From FEB-25 sp963726315 (lineage in GTDB: Bacteria; Chloroflexota; Anaerolineae; Anaerolineales; UBA4823), in the NCBI GenBank assembly GCA_963726315.1, contig CAVSBZ010000002.1:186001-250000 (forward strand): a DNA stretch of 64,000 nt, read 5' to 3'. This document shows positions 44,442 to 54,140 of the stretch, one piece after another. Each line of letters opens with the position of its first letter. Positions within the stretch are counted from its first letter, which is position 1. Under the pieces are notes generated by a model. The model ran no database searches, had not been told where the DNA came from, and was given only the letters and a program-made list of their open reading frames with translations. Position numbers and translations under genes: made by a program.

Positions 44442-46073
44442 CTAAGATGCCGGTTGGGTGAGATGGGCGGGTTTGTTCAGCAGATGGAACAGGGGTCTAA
44501 GCCGTTTATGACACTGGCGGAATTGGGCATATAAATGGTCATAAATCTCCTGATTGGCGCGGATGGGCTCGAAGACCCGCCTGGTGCGCACTTTATTGGG
44601 CACCTCATCCATAGACATCATCCCCAAACGGTTGAACGCCAGGAAAGCCATGCCCAGCAAGGTGTTACTCCCGGCGTACTCTTCCTGGTGCATGGGGATG
44701 CCGATCACATCGGCCATGATTTGAGCCCAAACATCGGAGAGCGCACCTCCTCCGGTGAGGCGCCAGGAAGGGAACTTGTGCTTTGAGAAGGTCTCAGCCG
44801 ATTCCCTCAGCCACCTCCAATTATAGGCAATCCCCTCCAACATGGCTCTTGCCAGGGTATTGCGCGAAGTAAGGTTGGACAGATTAATAAACCCGCCTCG
44901 CAGGAAGCGGTCGCCCGTAGGTGCCAATGCGCCGGTATTGAACCACGGCAGGAACATCACGCCGTCACTCCCGACGGGAACCTGGGCAGCCGCCTGGTTT
45001 AGCCGAGCATAGACATCCTCCGGCTTTTTATCCGTCGAGAAGCTGTCCTCGCCATAGATCAGGTTGTTCAGAAACGAGTCAACCACCTTGCCCGTATTGC
45101 CGGTATCAGCCGAGAAAACGTACCTGTCGTTCAGCGCACTCGGCATTGAAACCAGGCTCAGCAGCAGGTCCGACTTTTTTATGGGGAAGTGGAACACCAG
45201 CATGCCCGACGTGCCTAATACGGCAACGGCTTCGAAGTCGGCGATGGCGCCAGACCCGATGGGTGCGGCGCTGTTATCGGTGGCTGAGGAGATTACCACC
45301 GTGTTGGGCGAAAGACCCAGCTCACGGGCAATATCAGGCTGAACATTTCCCACGATCCCTTCAACCGGGATCAGGTCCGGCAGCTTGAGGCGGTCAACGC
45401 CCGACATCGCCAGGGTCCAGGGGCTGTAGTCATGGCTGCCATCCTTGCGGTTATCGATCATAATGCTGGCGATGTTGCTGCAGCGATTGGCACACGCCTT
45501 ACCCGTGAGGCGCATGTTGATAAAATCCATCGGCTCGAGGAACTTGTAAGTTTTGGAATAAATCTCAGGAAGCTCGTGCTTGATAAATAAGATATGCGCC
45601 AGGCAATCGGTGCCTTCGAATGAAGGCGGGTAGCCCACGATATCGATCCACTTCATCAGCTTCCGCACGTCATAACCCATCAGGCGCGGGAAGCCTTTAA
45701 CCACCTCGGCGTTATACTTGCCGCCGCGTGAATCCATCCAGCTGATCGCATTGATCAATGGGTTGCCCTGCTCGTCCACCGCCACGGTCACCGACCATTG
45801 GCTGGTGACCCCGATGGCGATCACCTGCTCTGATCTGGCAGCCGCCTCATACATCACTTTTTTAACCCCATCTGTGACCACCTGCCACCATTCATTTGGG
45901 TCCTGCTCCACGCCACCATTGGGTAGGAAGTGGGTTTCATAGCGCCCGCTGGCGGCTGCGATCAATGTGCCCTCCAGGTCCACCAATCCAACCTTGGTGC
46001 CGCTCGTGCCCACGTCGATGGCGATGACATATTTCTGGGTAGCGCTGTCGGTGCTTTCGATGGGTGTTGTCAT
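44442..46073 (-). CDS. FGGY-family carbohydrate kinase
   Basis: A 543-residue xylulokinase-like kinase. N-terminal phosphate loop AIDVGTSGTKVGLVD, catalytic Asp region WMDSRGG, second-domain AVLGTSGMLVF and LTGGGALSDVWAQIMADV. It phosphorylates a sugar, polyol or related alcohol; the exact substrate cannot be read from sequence. I start at the ATG at 46,073, nine bases after AAGGAG; the open frame extends 42 codons upstream without a site. First gene of a three-gene operon. Confidence 0.88.
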   Translation of the reverse strand: MTTPIESTDSATQKYVIAIDVGTSGTKVGLVDLEGTLIAAASGRYETHFLPNGGVEQDPNEWWQVVTDGVKKVMYEAAARSEQVIAIGVTSQWSVTVAVDEQGNPLINAISWMDSRGGKYNAEVVKGFPRLMGYDVRKLMKWIDIVGYPPSFEGTDCLAHILFIKHELPEIYSKTYKFLEPMDFINMRLTGKACANRCSNIASIMIDNRKDGSHDYSPWTLAMSGVDRLKLPDLIPVEGIVGNVQPDIARELGLSPNTVVISSATDNSAAPIGSGAIADFEAVAVLGTSGMLVFHFPIKKSDLLLSLVSMPSALNDRYVFSADTGNTGKVVDSFLNNLIYGEDSFSTDKKPEDVYARLNQAAAQVPVGSDGVMFLPWFNTGALAPTGDRFLRGGFINLSNLTSRNTLARAMLEGIAYNWRWLRESAETFSKHKFPSWRLTGGGALSDVWAQIMADVIGIPMHQEEYAGSNTLLGMAFLAFNRLGMMSMDEVPNKVRTRRVFEPIRANQEIYDHLYAQFRQCHKRLRPLFHLLNKPAHLTQPAS

Positions 46074-46198
46074 AGGCGTGGGCTCCTTGATCATCACTGG
46101 TGGCGGAAATTGTGTTTTATCCCTGCATTTACTATACCTGACTTTTATCTCTGGCGCAACAATATTGTTTGGAAAAAGATTTATCACCGCCCCCTCCA

Positions 46199-46224
46199 TG
46201 TAGGGGCTGGTCGTGACCAGCCCT
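46199..46224. repeat. TAGGGGC-family palindrome
   Basis: TGTAGGGGCTGGTC followed by GACCAGCCC: a perfect nine-pair stem with a two-base centre. A repeat of TCACCACTGAGAACACAGAG type follows at 46,249-46,283. Confidence 0.65.
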
Positions 46225-46394
46225 TCTTGGTTGGGAATTTAAAACATATCACCACTGAGAACACAGAGAACACTGAGAAAGAATATTCTTTTGTTCTTGA
46301 TTGGGGTTTAAAACCAATCCACCGCTGAGATCGCCCCCTCCAAGTTCAGTCGGGGACAGGCTGAGAACGCGGAGAAAGAAATTTCTTTTGTCTT

Positions 46395-46469
46395 TCGTAG
46401 GGGCGAGTCTGCGACTCGCCCTTTTTTGGTTTTGTAGGTTGAGGTTGAGCTGGTTTTGCGAAACCCAAC
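46395..46469. repeat. composite repeat, copy 1
   Basis: A TGTAGGGGC-family palindrome (GGGCGAGTC/GACTCGCCC, 46,401-46,421, followed by T6) and, 12 bases on, a 36-base block beginning GTAGGTTGAGG and ending GAAACCCAAC (46,434-46,469). The same pair in the same order lies at 54,755-54,826, and the 36 bases are identical. Confidence 0.75.
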
Positions 46470-46626
46470 GCATTTACCTTTTTGTTCTACTCACCAAGAA
46501 CTATTTTTCACAAAATTGACTTTCGATTCCTTTTCTTCTATAATATTCATTGAATATCTCCTGATAACAACATCGTCTGCGGAAGTCGGGTCCTTCGGAT
46601 GTCCCGACAATGCATCGGAGATCATT

Positions 46627-46656
46627 AAAGCCGCCAGCCTCAAACTGGGGGCTTTT
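46627..46656 (+). terminator. terminator-like hairpin
   Basis: AAAGCC-G-CCAG pairs with CTGG-G-GGCTTTT around a CCTCAAA loop. The T run favours plus-strand use, but no convincing plus-strand gene lies upstream (the frame 46,456-46,698 looks random). Confidence 0.45.
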
Positions 46657-46790
46657 CTATTTGAAATTAATGCTGCCATCGACAGGCTATGCAAGTAGAT
46701 CTCTAAATCCCTGCGAGATGATACAAAATATGTAGGGGACGATATGGTGGTGACAAGCAAATTCATTCCAAGAAAAGGAGGAAATACACG

Positions 46791-47099
46791 ATGAAGTTCC
46801 TGGTAACTGCCAGACCGGGCTCGACCCCCATACCACCGGAACATGCGGTCGGTCTTTATACTGCTGCCATGACCTGGGTGGATGAGCGGCTTAAGAACGG
46901 AAAGCTCGATTGCCATTACACTTTCCCTGATAGAGGCGGTTTTGCCATCGCCAATGTAAACTCGGCGGAGGAGCTTGATGACGAGATCCTATCCTATCCT
47001 CTGTACCCGTTCTTCGATTGGGAGGTGAAGGTGCTGGTTGAATGGCGGCACAGCTACAATTCGATCATGGGGTTGTTTAAAAAAATGGGAGCAAGGTAA
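46791..47099 (+). CDS. muconolactone isomerase-like ferredoxin-fold protein
   Basis: A 102-residue protein with the dimeric alpha/beta-barrel pattern: MKFLVTARPGSTPIPPEHAV, GGFAIANVNSAEELDDEILSYP, FFDWEVKVLVEW. It resembles muconolactone delta-isomerase and YciI-like proteins, but no catabolic gene is nearby, so enzymatic identity is doubtful. AAAGGAGG gives a strong start. Confidence 0.7.
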   Translation: MKFLVTARPGSTPIPPEHAVGLYTAAMTWVDERLKNGKLDCHYTFPDRGGFAIANVNSAEELDDEILSYPLYPFFDWEVKVLVEWRHSYNSIMGLFKKMGAR

Positions 47100-47161
47100 T
47101 TCGGGAAGATCTAGTTTTTTTAGACACTGACAGAGGATTTTAATACCACCATATCTGCAGT

Positions 47162-47205
47162 CCAGGGTTGCCAGGGTAGCCTTTCGGTGAGGCCGGCAAC
47201 CCTGG
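47162..47205 (+). terminator. long hairpin after the muconolactone isomerase-like gene
   Basis: A perfect 11-pair outer stem CCAGGGTTGCC/GGCAACCCTGG with an inner GCCT/AGGC, followed by ATTTATTG. Position fits a terminator for the gene ending at 47,099, though the T run is poor. Confidence 0.45.
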
Positions 47206-47678
47206 ATTTATTGATGAAGACAGTGCTGGGCGGGATCGGCCCACTCCCAACTATCTACGGGGTGCCCTACAGGGTCATCAATACCGAGCGTTGCGAAGTT
47301 CAATTGTTGATACCCCCTATGTTCACTTATGGTCTTCTTACCCCCTCTAGACACCTTGCTTTCAAACGATCAGGGGAATAGTAAAGGAAAACCTTTTCTC
47401 ATGAATGGTCTCGTATGACTGGAACACCGATACATATTCATACTAGGGAAGTGTAACCACCTTACATGCCTAGGTGATTATTGCTCGGAGGCGATTTCGA
47501 TGTGAAAATATGGAGTGCGTTGCGTTGTAAGGGATTCTTTTGTATACTGAATACAACATCAGAATGAAGTTGTAATTGAATAATATATTGTTCGTCTTAT
47601 TGGATCAAAGAAGTTTATGAGCTATTGAGACTTCTAATCATTGCCAATCATTTAATGGGTCGATCAAATGGGGTTCAT
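47206..47678. other. gene-free stretch before the TPR cluster
   Basis: No convincing gene (the frame 47,187-47,381 lacks a ribosome site and crosses the hairpin). A likely promoter region for the TPR genes, for example TTGCGT...TATACT around 47,520-47,540. Confidence 0.35.
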
Positions 47679-48524
47679 ATGCAAAAACACAAATATCTCA
47701 TCGTTATTATTCTCACTTTTCTTATCGCATGTTCTTTTGTAGGTAATCAAGACTCTGCTGAAGATTATTTCAATCGTGGATTTGAGTATTATAACAATGA
47801 CGATTTCGATCAAGCTATCAGCGAATACAATAAAGTTATTCAACTCGTACCTAATAATGCAAAGGTTTACTATAATCGTGGATTAGCCTATGCTGGTAAA
47901 GGTGATCTGGATACTGCTATCAGCGATTATGACAAAGCCATCCAGCTCAATCCTGATTTCATCGAGGCCTATATAAATCGCGGAAATGCCTATAATGATA
48001 AAGGCGATCTGGATCAGGCCATAATTGACTTTGACCAAGCCATCGAGATAAATCCTAATTTCGCCATGGCTTACTATAACCGTGGAAATGCATATAGAGA
48101 TCTGGGCGACCTGGATCATGCTATTAGCGATTTCGATCAGTTCATCAAGATCAACCCCAACTCTGCCGAGGGTTACAACAATCGTGGAAGAGTGTATAAG
48201 GATAAAGGCGAGTTGGATCATGCCATCAGCGACTATGATCATGCTATCCAGCTTAAACCAGATTACGCTGTGGCTTACTATAACCGCGGAAATACATATA
48301 GGGAATTAGGTGACTTGGATCGGGCTATTAGTGATTTCGAACAGGCTATCAAGCTCAATCCCAGCTTTACTGATGCTTACTACAATCGGGGAGCAACTTA
48401 TGCTGAAAAAGGTGACAAAACTAGTGCCATCGCAGACTTCGAGAAAGTCTTAAAACTATGTGGTAACGACGTTCAGTTTTGTCAGGATGCACAAGATGCA
48501 ATACAACAGCTAGGAGGACAGTAA
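47679..48524 (+). CDS. TPR-repeat lipoprotein 1
   Basis: A 281-residue exported lipoprotein: a hydrophobic signal ending in the lipobox LIAC, then about seven tandem 34-residue tetratricopeptide repeats of AYYNRGxAYxxKGDLDxAISDYxxAIxLNPxx type. TPRs form a superhelix that binds partner proteins. I start at the ATG at 47,679, which puts the signal peptide at the N-terminus; the frame extends upstream to a TTG. The C-terminal cap (VLKLCGNDVQFCQDAQDAIQ) recurs in the two sister genes. First gene of the cluster. Confidence 0.85.
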   Translation: MQKHKYLIVIILTFLIACSFVGNQDSAEDYFNRGFEYYNNDDFDQAISEYNKVIQLVPNNAKVYYNRGLAYAGKGDLDTAISDYDKAIQLNPDFIEAYINRGNAYNDKGDLDQAIIDFDQAIEINPNFAMAYYNRGNAYRDLGDLDHAISDFDQFIKINPNSAEGYNNRGRVYKDKGELDHAISDYDHAIQLKPDYAVAYYNRGNTYRELGDLDRAISDFEQAIKLNPSFTDAYYNRGATYAEKGDKTSAIADFEKVLKLCGNDVQFCQDAQDAIQQLGGQ

Positions 48525-48537
48525 AGGAAACCCAAAG

Positions 48538-49902
48538 ATGAAATTGAGAGTATCTTTCTACTTGGTATTATTCCTTATCTGTATTAGCTTGTCCGCCTGT
48601 GGATCATCGCAAGCTGAGCTTGATGTGACAGCCACACCAGGAACTACAGACACCCAGGCTATTTCTATTGCTCAACCTACCGCGGTCTCAGCAGTCAATA
48701 CATTAGAACCCTTTGATTCAACGAATGCTGAGACTATCTATAATCGTGGGATTGATTACTATAAAAATGGTGATTTTGATAATGCTATCTCTGCGTATGA
48801 TCAAGCCATCCAACTAAAGCCAGATTATGCCGAGGCATATTTTGCTCGTGGGCTAGCCTATCGCAATAAAGGCGATTTGGATCGTGCGATCAGTGATTAT
48901 AGCCAGGCAATACAAATCAAGCCAGATTACGTGGAAGCCTATGACAACCGTAGTTTCGCATACAATCTTAATGGAGATTTTGACCTTGCTATCCGTGACA
49001 GTACCCAGGCAATCCAGATTTCACCAAATGATGCAATGGCATATGTAAATCGTGGCCTTGCTTATTACAGCAAAGGCGATCTAGAACAGGCTGTCAGTGA
49101 CTACAATCAAGCCATACAGATTGATCCCAACAATACCCTAGCGTACGCTAATCGTGGGTCGATATACGCCAATAAAGGCGATTTGGATCGCGCGCTCGAT
49201 GATTTCAACCTTGCCATTCAGATCAATCCTGATTTTGCAGAGGCTTATGCAAATCGAGGAAATGCATATCGTGACAAAGGTGACTTGAATCAGGCTCTCA
49301 GTGATTGTAATAAAGCCATTGAACTCTCCCCCAACTATGCTGAAGCTTACAATTATCGTGGAAATATCTATCTTGACATGGGTGAGCTAGATCGCGCCAT
49401 TAATGATTTTAATCACGCCATTAAGTTAAAACCTGCTTTCGCGAAGGTGTATGTTAATCGTGGAGAGGTTTATAGCATGAAAGGCGATCTGGAAAACGCC
49501 ATGCGTGATTATAATCAAGCCATTCAGCTTAACCCAAATGATGCTGAGGCATACTACGATCGTGGGGTGATTTATAGGGATTTGGGTAATTGGGATTATG
49601 CAATAAGTGAATATAATCAAGCGATCCAGCTTGATCCCAATTATGTTGATGCCTACATCAATCGTGGACAAGCCATTGCCCAGAATGGTGACGTGGATCG
49701 TGCCATTATAGATTGGGAGAAGGCTATTCAGCTCGACCCCAATAATCCTTGGGCTTACTATAATCTTGGGTTAGCTCATGCTTATAAAGGGGAAAAGGCA
49801 GATGCAATCGAAGACTATAACAAGGCTTTCGAATTATGTGGTGCTGATACCCAGTTATGCTTTAACATCAAGCAGGCATTACAACAGGTAGAAGGAAAGT
49901 AA
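48538..49902 (+). CDS. TPR-repeat lipoprotein 2
   Basis: A 454-residue lipoprotein: signal with lipobox LSAC, a Thr/Ala/Pro-rich linker (25-55), then about eleven TPR units and the same capped end (ELCGADTQLCFNIKQALQQ). AAAGGA precedes the ATG. It follows the first TPR gene by 13 bases, so they are co-transcribed. Likely a scaffold on the outer face of the membrane. Confidence 0.87.
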   Translation: MKLRVSFYLVLFLICISLSACGSSQAELDVTATPGTTDTQAISIAQPTAVSAVNTLEPFDSTNAETIYNRGIDYYKNGDFDNAISAYDQAIQLKPDYAEAYFARGLAYRNKGDLDRAISDYSQAIQIKPDYVEAYDNRSFAYNLNGDFDLAIRDSTQAIQISPNDAMAYVNRGLAYYSKGDLEQAVSDYNQAIQIDPNNTLAYANRGSIYANKGDLDRALDDFNLAIQINPDFAEAYANRGNAYRDKGDLNQALSDCNKAIELSPNYAEAYNYRGNIYLDMGELDRAINDFNHAIKLKPAFAKVYVNRGEVYSMKGDLENAMRDYNQAIQLNPNDAEAYYDRGVIYRDLGNWDYAISEYNQAIQLDPNYVDAYINRGQAIAQNGDVDRAIIDWEKAIQLDPNNPWAYYNLGLAHAYKGEKADAIEDYNKAFELCGADTQLCFNIKQALQQVEGK

Positions 49903-50328
49903 AAGAGATTTTTGTAGTACGCAGATAATACACTTGTTTTTCTTGGATAGAGGTCAAACAGTAAAGTAGTGGTTATTGCTTGAAAGTTAGTTGGGTTACA
50001 TCACAGCCCATAATCCAATATCATCACCCAGATATTCTCGCACGTGCGAGAAGGGGTACAAACCTCCTCAAACTTGATGTCAACGCACCAATTGAAACAA
50101 CTGTGAAGTGCATATGAACTAAAGTAAAGTGGCGTGAAGTAATAGAACAAGGCGGGAGAGTTTACGGATAGGATATAGTGTATTCACACAATCATGTCTA
50201 TAATGTTAATGCCATGAGTGATCGTAATAATATCGTGTTCGCCAACTACCTGAGATTCATACAAAATCACATGTTTTCATCGTATGACCCTGGTATCTTC
50301 CTTTTTTCATAATCGAAGGAGTATGAGC
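49903..50328. other. gene-free stretch within the TPR cluster
   Basis: No gene and no clear repeat. The short palindrome CTCGCACGTGCGAG lies at about 50,037-50,050. Confidence 0.35.
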
Positions 50329-50607
50329 ATGGGTTATCGACTTGAGGATGATATATTATTCGGTTGTGTTCTGATATTACAAGCAATTGCATTCACTATT
50401 AGCATTCTTTTCTCATGTATATTATTTTCTTCTTTTATAGACCATTCAATTTTTGAAACACTTGGTAAATGGTTTTGGGTATTGATCGGTATTCAAATCA
50501 TTTATATTGGACTACAGATATATGCAATAATAACGTTTGGTTTTCGTAAAAGTTTTACCTTTCTCCAGCTTGTACTTAGTGGGAGGGGAGGAAGAGTTGG
50601 CAGGTAA
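50329..50607 (+). CDS. small two-helix membrane protein
   Basis: A 92-residue protein with two hydrophobic segments. The C-terminal part (IYIGLQIYAIITFGFRKSFT) closely resembles the C-terminus of the protein at 52,196 (IGLQIYAIKKYGWRESYSFL), so the two are related. The start is the ATG seven bases after AAGGAG. It lies between TPR genes and may be a membrane partner of the TPR lipoproteins. Confidence 0.6.
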   Translation: MGYRLEDDILFGCVLILQAIAFTISILFSCILFSSFIDHSIFETLGKWFWVLIGIQIIYIGLQIYAIITFGFRKSFTFLQLVLSGRGGRVGR

Positions 50608-50748
50608 GTGCAAAACTGGCATGTTTGAGATTGGATTTGTTTCGGTTGTGGCCTTTACACATTCAGCATCCCTGGATTGAGGATCCTTGGTTTGATAACC
50701 CTGATGCACTGAATGGATGAGGTCATATGTAGGTTAGGAGGAGAAAAA

Positions 50749-52068
50749 ATGGACAAGATACTTCATCAATCTGATCGAATAAAGACCATATTCAATTCAC
50801 TTGTCGTTCTCATAACGATAACAATCATTGCCATCGTTACCATAGGTTGTAACATCAAGTCCATCTCCCCTACGCCTGATTCTGCAGAGGCTTACTACAA
50901 TCGTGGGGTGGGGTACGATAACAAAGGCGACCTGGATAAAGCCATTAGCGAATACGATCAAGCTATCAAACTCAATCCCGATTATGTGGAGGCATATAAC
51001 AATCGTGGAGTAGCCTATGCAAGCAAAGGTGATCTAGATCGAGCTATTAGCGACTATGATCAGGCTATCCGACTCGATCCCAACTATACTGTGGCTTACA
51101 ACAATCGTGGGTTAGCTTATTACAGAAAAGGCGATTTTGATAGAGCGATTAGCGATTACGATCAAGCCATAAAACTCAATCCCGAATATGCGATGCCTCA
51201 TAATAATCTTGGGTATGCTTATTCTAATATAGGTGATTTTGATCGTGCCATTAGCGAATACGATCAAGCCATCAAACTCAATCCCGATTTTGCTATGGCT
51301 TACTATAATCGTGGATTTTTATATATGAAAAAAGGTGATATGGATAGATCGATTAACGATTTTGATAAAACAATACAAATCATCCCTGACTTTGCAGAGG
51401 CTTACAACTCTCGTGGATTTGCTTATCAATCCAAGGGCGATCTGGATCGCGCTTTCAGCGATTACAGTCAAGCCATTCAGATCAACCCAAACTATGCTGA
51501 GGCTTATTACAATCGTGGGACTGCCTACTATGGTTTAGGTGATCTTGATCAAGCCATCAGCGATTTAGATAAGGTTATACAGATTGACCCAGATAATGCG
51601 AAAGCTTACAGTGGCCGGGGATTAGCATATGATTACAAAGGTAAAATGGATCAAGCCATCAGTGATTTTGATAAAGCTATAAAGCTCGACCCAAACAACA
51701 CCCAAACTTATATCAATCGTGGAAATTATTTTTTAAGCATAGGCGATTTGGATAAAGCAATCAGTGATCTGGATCGAGCGATCGAGCTTGATGCCAGCTC
51801 CACCACGGCTCACAACCTTCGTGGTTTAGCCTATCTAGACAAAGGTGATATGGATAACGCAATGAATGATTTTGATCAGGCAATACAGATCAACCCCAAC
51901 TATGCCGAAGCTTACATAAATCGTAGTCTAATCTATGCAAGTAAAGGCGAGACAGCAAATGCGATCGCAGACTTGAACAAAGTCCTTGCACTATGCGGTA
52001 CCAACACACAGTTATGCCAGGCTGCACAAGAGGGGTTACAACAGCTAGGAGGGCACCAAAGCCCTTAG
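50749..52068 (+). CDS. TPR-repeat lipoprotein 3
   Basis: A 439-residue lipoprotein: long signal with lipobox TIGC (Cys about residue 34), about eleven TPR units and the shared C-terminal cap (ALCGTNTQLCQAAQEGLQQ). I start at the ATG preceded by TAGGAGGAG; the frame extends 12 codons upstream. The near-identical repeat units within and between the three TPR genes suggest expansion by unequal crossing-over. Confidence 0.87.
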   Translation: MDKILHQSDRIKTIFNSLVVLITITIIAIVTIGCNIKSISPTPDSAEAYYNRGVGYDNKGDLDKAISEYDQAIKLNPDYVEAYNNRGVAYASKGDLDRAISDYDQAIRLDPNYTVAYNNRGLAYYRKGDFDRAISDYDQAIKLNPEYAMPHNNLGYAYSNIGDFDRAISEYDQAIKLNPDFAMAYYNRGFLYMKKGDMDRSINDFDKTIQIIPDFAEAYNSRGFAYQSKGDLDRAFSDYSQAIQINPNYAEAYYNRGTAYYGLGDLDQAISDLDKVIQIDPDNAKAYSGRGLAYDYKGKMDQAISDFDKAIKLDPNNTQTYINRGNYFLSIGDLDKAISDLDRAIELDASSTTAHNLRGLAYLDKGDMDNAMNDFDQAIQINPNYAEAYINRSLIYASKGETANAIADLNKVLALCGTNTQLCQAAQEGLQQLGGHQSP

Positions 52069-52114
52069 ATTGGCACCCAACAGATTAACTAAACCATGTG
52101 AAACGCTAATGTCC

Positions 52115-52157
52115 AAATGCATGGAGAATGGTGTTTCTGGATCGAAGAAACGATAAT
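52115..52157. repeat. short direct repeat near the TPR cluster
   Basis: AATGCATGGAGAATGG, then GTTTCTGGATCG and GATAAT. Repeated at 52,944-52,987, so the two copies bracket the HEAT/membrane gene at 52,196-52,804. Confidence 0.55.
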
Positions 52158-52195
52158 CCTGATACGCTAAATGGATAAAATAAAGGGAGGAGCAA

Positions 52196-52804
52196 ATGGA
52201 GCTTGAAGAGAAATTGTTAGAAATGCTGTCAAGTAACTATCCTCAAGTCAGATACGTGGCACTTGAACAATTGCGAGATAGTAAAACGACTTCTGAAGCA
52301 ATTGTTGAAGCGCTAGAAAAAGCCACCCATGATGATGATCAGGGTATCTCAGAAAAAGCCAAACTAGCACTTCAAGCCGATGTTCATCATCAGATGGAGA
52401 TAAAAATGGGGGCTATTGAGCTCAACAAAATCCAAGAGAATAATAATATTCGTTCGACCGTAGATCAATCCTCATCCTCACGTTCACAGTTTATCGAATC
52501 GTCGAATGTAAATATATATGAAAGAAGAAAACGGAATCCTACTATACCGGAGGAAGAATATAGCTGCTTTGAGTACTGCCAATCGATAACATTGTCTTTA
52601 CTTCTTTTTCCAATAACAGTTCTCATAGCAAGCCTAATAACAGGTTCTTCAGTATTTTTAGAATTTGGAATCTTGAACTGGATCTGGATATTCCTTCCTA
52701 TACCTTTTATTGGGTTGCAGATTTATGCGATAAAAAAATATGGTTGGCGCGAAAGCTATTCCTTTCTTAAATGGCGGAGATATAGAGGAGGTAGGAAGTG
52801 GTAA
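52196..52804 (+). CDS. HEAT-like repeat protein with C-terminal membrane anchor
   Basis: A 202-residue protein. Residues 1-65 look like one or two HEAT repeats (LLEMLSSNYPQVRYVALEQL, then AIVEALEKATHDDD), residues 75-125 are a polar linker, and two hydrophobic segments at about 132-180 anchor it. The end matches the small membrane protein at 50,329. AGGGAGGAG precedes the ATG. It may be a membrane adaptor of the TPR cluster. Confidence 0.65.
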   Translation: MELEEKLLEMLSSNYPQVRYVALEQLRDSKTTSEAIVEALEKATHDDDQGISEKAKLALQADVHHQMEIKMGAIELNKIQENNNIRSTVDQSSSSRSQFIESSNVNIYERRKRNPTIPEEEYSCFEYCQSITLSLLLFPITVLIASLITGSSVFLEFGILNWIWIFLPIPFIGLQIYAIKKYGWRESYSFLKWRRYRGGRKW

Positions 52805-53034
52805 GTGAGACCACTTCTAGAGATATACACGAATAATATGAATTACAGCATAAAGCTAAGATATGCCTGGTACATGGAAATAACCCACTAGCCATTGTCT
52901 AACAGATATGCGGCAAGCCTGGTCGTGTCGAGAGATTATGCTCTAATGCATGGAGAATGGGGTTTCTGGATCGGGGAAAAGATAATATAAAGTAAATCTC
53001 ATAGCTTGTTACTATCCATAGGGCTTCCTATATT

Positions 53035-53265
53035 CCCCCTCTGGACAGGGCTGCAAGTCGCCCCTCTTCCATCATTTCGTGGGCAATTCGTGTGCAAATA
53101 CCATATAACGACATGGAAAATATAGACTTCTTAGACAGTTACACCCCTATAAATGGTGATTGGATAGACGTTATTTACCATATTTATTGGGTAGACGTTG
53201 TGTAAGAACCATGGAACTCTCTTACACAGAGAAAGTCGGGGTTTTAAGTTAAATTCTCCACAAAC
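53035..53265. repeat. dispersed short repeat copy
   Basis: It contains CTGGACAGGGCTGCAAGTCG (53,040-53,059), followed by CATGGAAAATATAGAC (53,111-53,126). The same two blocks in the same order occur at 2452-2540; the second recurs at 61,677. Confidence 0.55.
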
Positions 53266-53836
53266 ATTAGAAATCTTAAATCTTCTTAAACCCCTTTGGG
53301 TTTAGAATATTAGCGATCTTCTACATTGGGCAGTGTTCTCCTGTATCGGTCAGTATTCTCCTGTATCGGTCAGTGTTCTCCTGTATCGGTTGGTCTTTAC
53401 CGATATGGTCTTTACCGATATGATTGTTGCTCTTCCATACCGATATGTTTTTCCCGATGCAGTGCTCTCCCTTATCGTTATTAGTGCGTTCGAATATCAT
53501 AACCCGTTTCTGCTCCATAATAAAAACCCATGTGAGAAATCAGCAATCTTCATTAAAAAAACGACCATTTTCTCCTGTAATATTCCAAGTTTTTAGAAAT
53601 CTTAAATCTCTTAAACCCCTTGTGGATTAGAAAATTAGTGGTCTCCTATATCTGGTGGTCTTCCAGATGCAGTGATCTTCTGTACCGCCCTCCCCTATCG
53701 CCATAAGTTCGCTCTATTTTTATCTTTCTGCTCCAAAATAAATACCTTTGTGTAAAATCCGAGAATTTCTCCAAAAATCGCCCTTTTTCTCCTGTAAAAT
53801 TCCAAAAAATTAGAAACCTTAAATCTCTTAAACCCC

Positions 53837-53864
53837 TTGTAGATTAGAACATATGTGCTATAAT
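53837..53864 (+). promoter_or_regulatory. promoter with LexA-like palindrome, cassette A
   Basis: -35 TTGTAG, 16-base spacer, -10 TATAAT. Operator TAGAACATATGTGCTA (53,845-53,860) fills the spacer and overlaps the -10. GAACATATGT matches the B. subtilis LexA consensus core. Confidence 0.65.
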
Positions 53865-53870
53865 CAGTGT

Positions 53871-54140
53871 ACTTCTGTACAGATTGGTTTTAATCTGTAT
53901 AGACTGCCTACAAAAGTTGATATGGTGGGTTTCCATATCAAAAAAGGCAGTCGTATACCGGTTGGTCTTTACCGGTAAAACCGTAATTACTCACCCCCCG
54001 TTGCCCTTGCAGTCCTTACCACCTGGATCCAGCTGCTAGGCGTAACCCGGGGCAGGGAGGTCGCTCCTCCCTAACGCAGTCAGAAACAGGCACCTGTAAT
54101 CCGGCACATGCCCCTGCCCAGACCTATATCCGGCTTTTTT
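53871..54140 (+). ncRNA. candidate non-coding RNA of cassette A
   Basis: It begins right after the promoter. Stems in order: TGTAC/GTACA; ACAGATT/AATCTGT; GACTGCC/GGCAGTC enclosing TGATATGG/CCATATCA; ACCGGT/ACCGGT; GGGCAGGG/CCCTGCCC enclosing GGGAGG/CCTCCC. It ends near TTTTTT at 54,135. All these stems persist in copy B despite scattered base changes. No protein frame spans it. Confidence 0.4.

Noticed and set aside
46456..46698. 80-codon plus-strand frame before the muconolactone isomerase-like gene
   Set aside because: Begins inside the composite repeat and runs through a terminator-like hairpin.
46791..47099. True muconolactone isomerase of beta-ketoadipate pathway
   Set aside because: No other aromatic-degradation gene is near; only the fold can be supported.
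53325..53420. CRISPR-like short repeats (TGTATCGGTCAG)
   Set aside because: Units of about 20 bases repeat without spacers and form hairpin halves; they recur in the second cassette.
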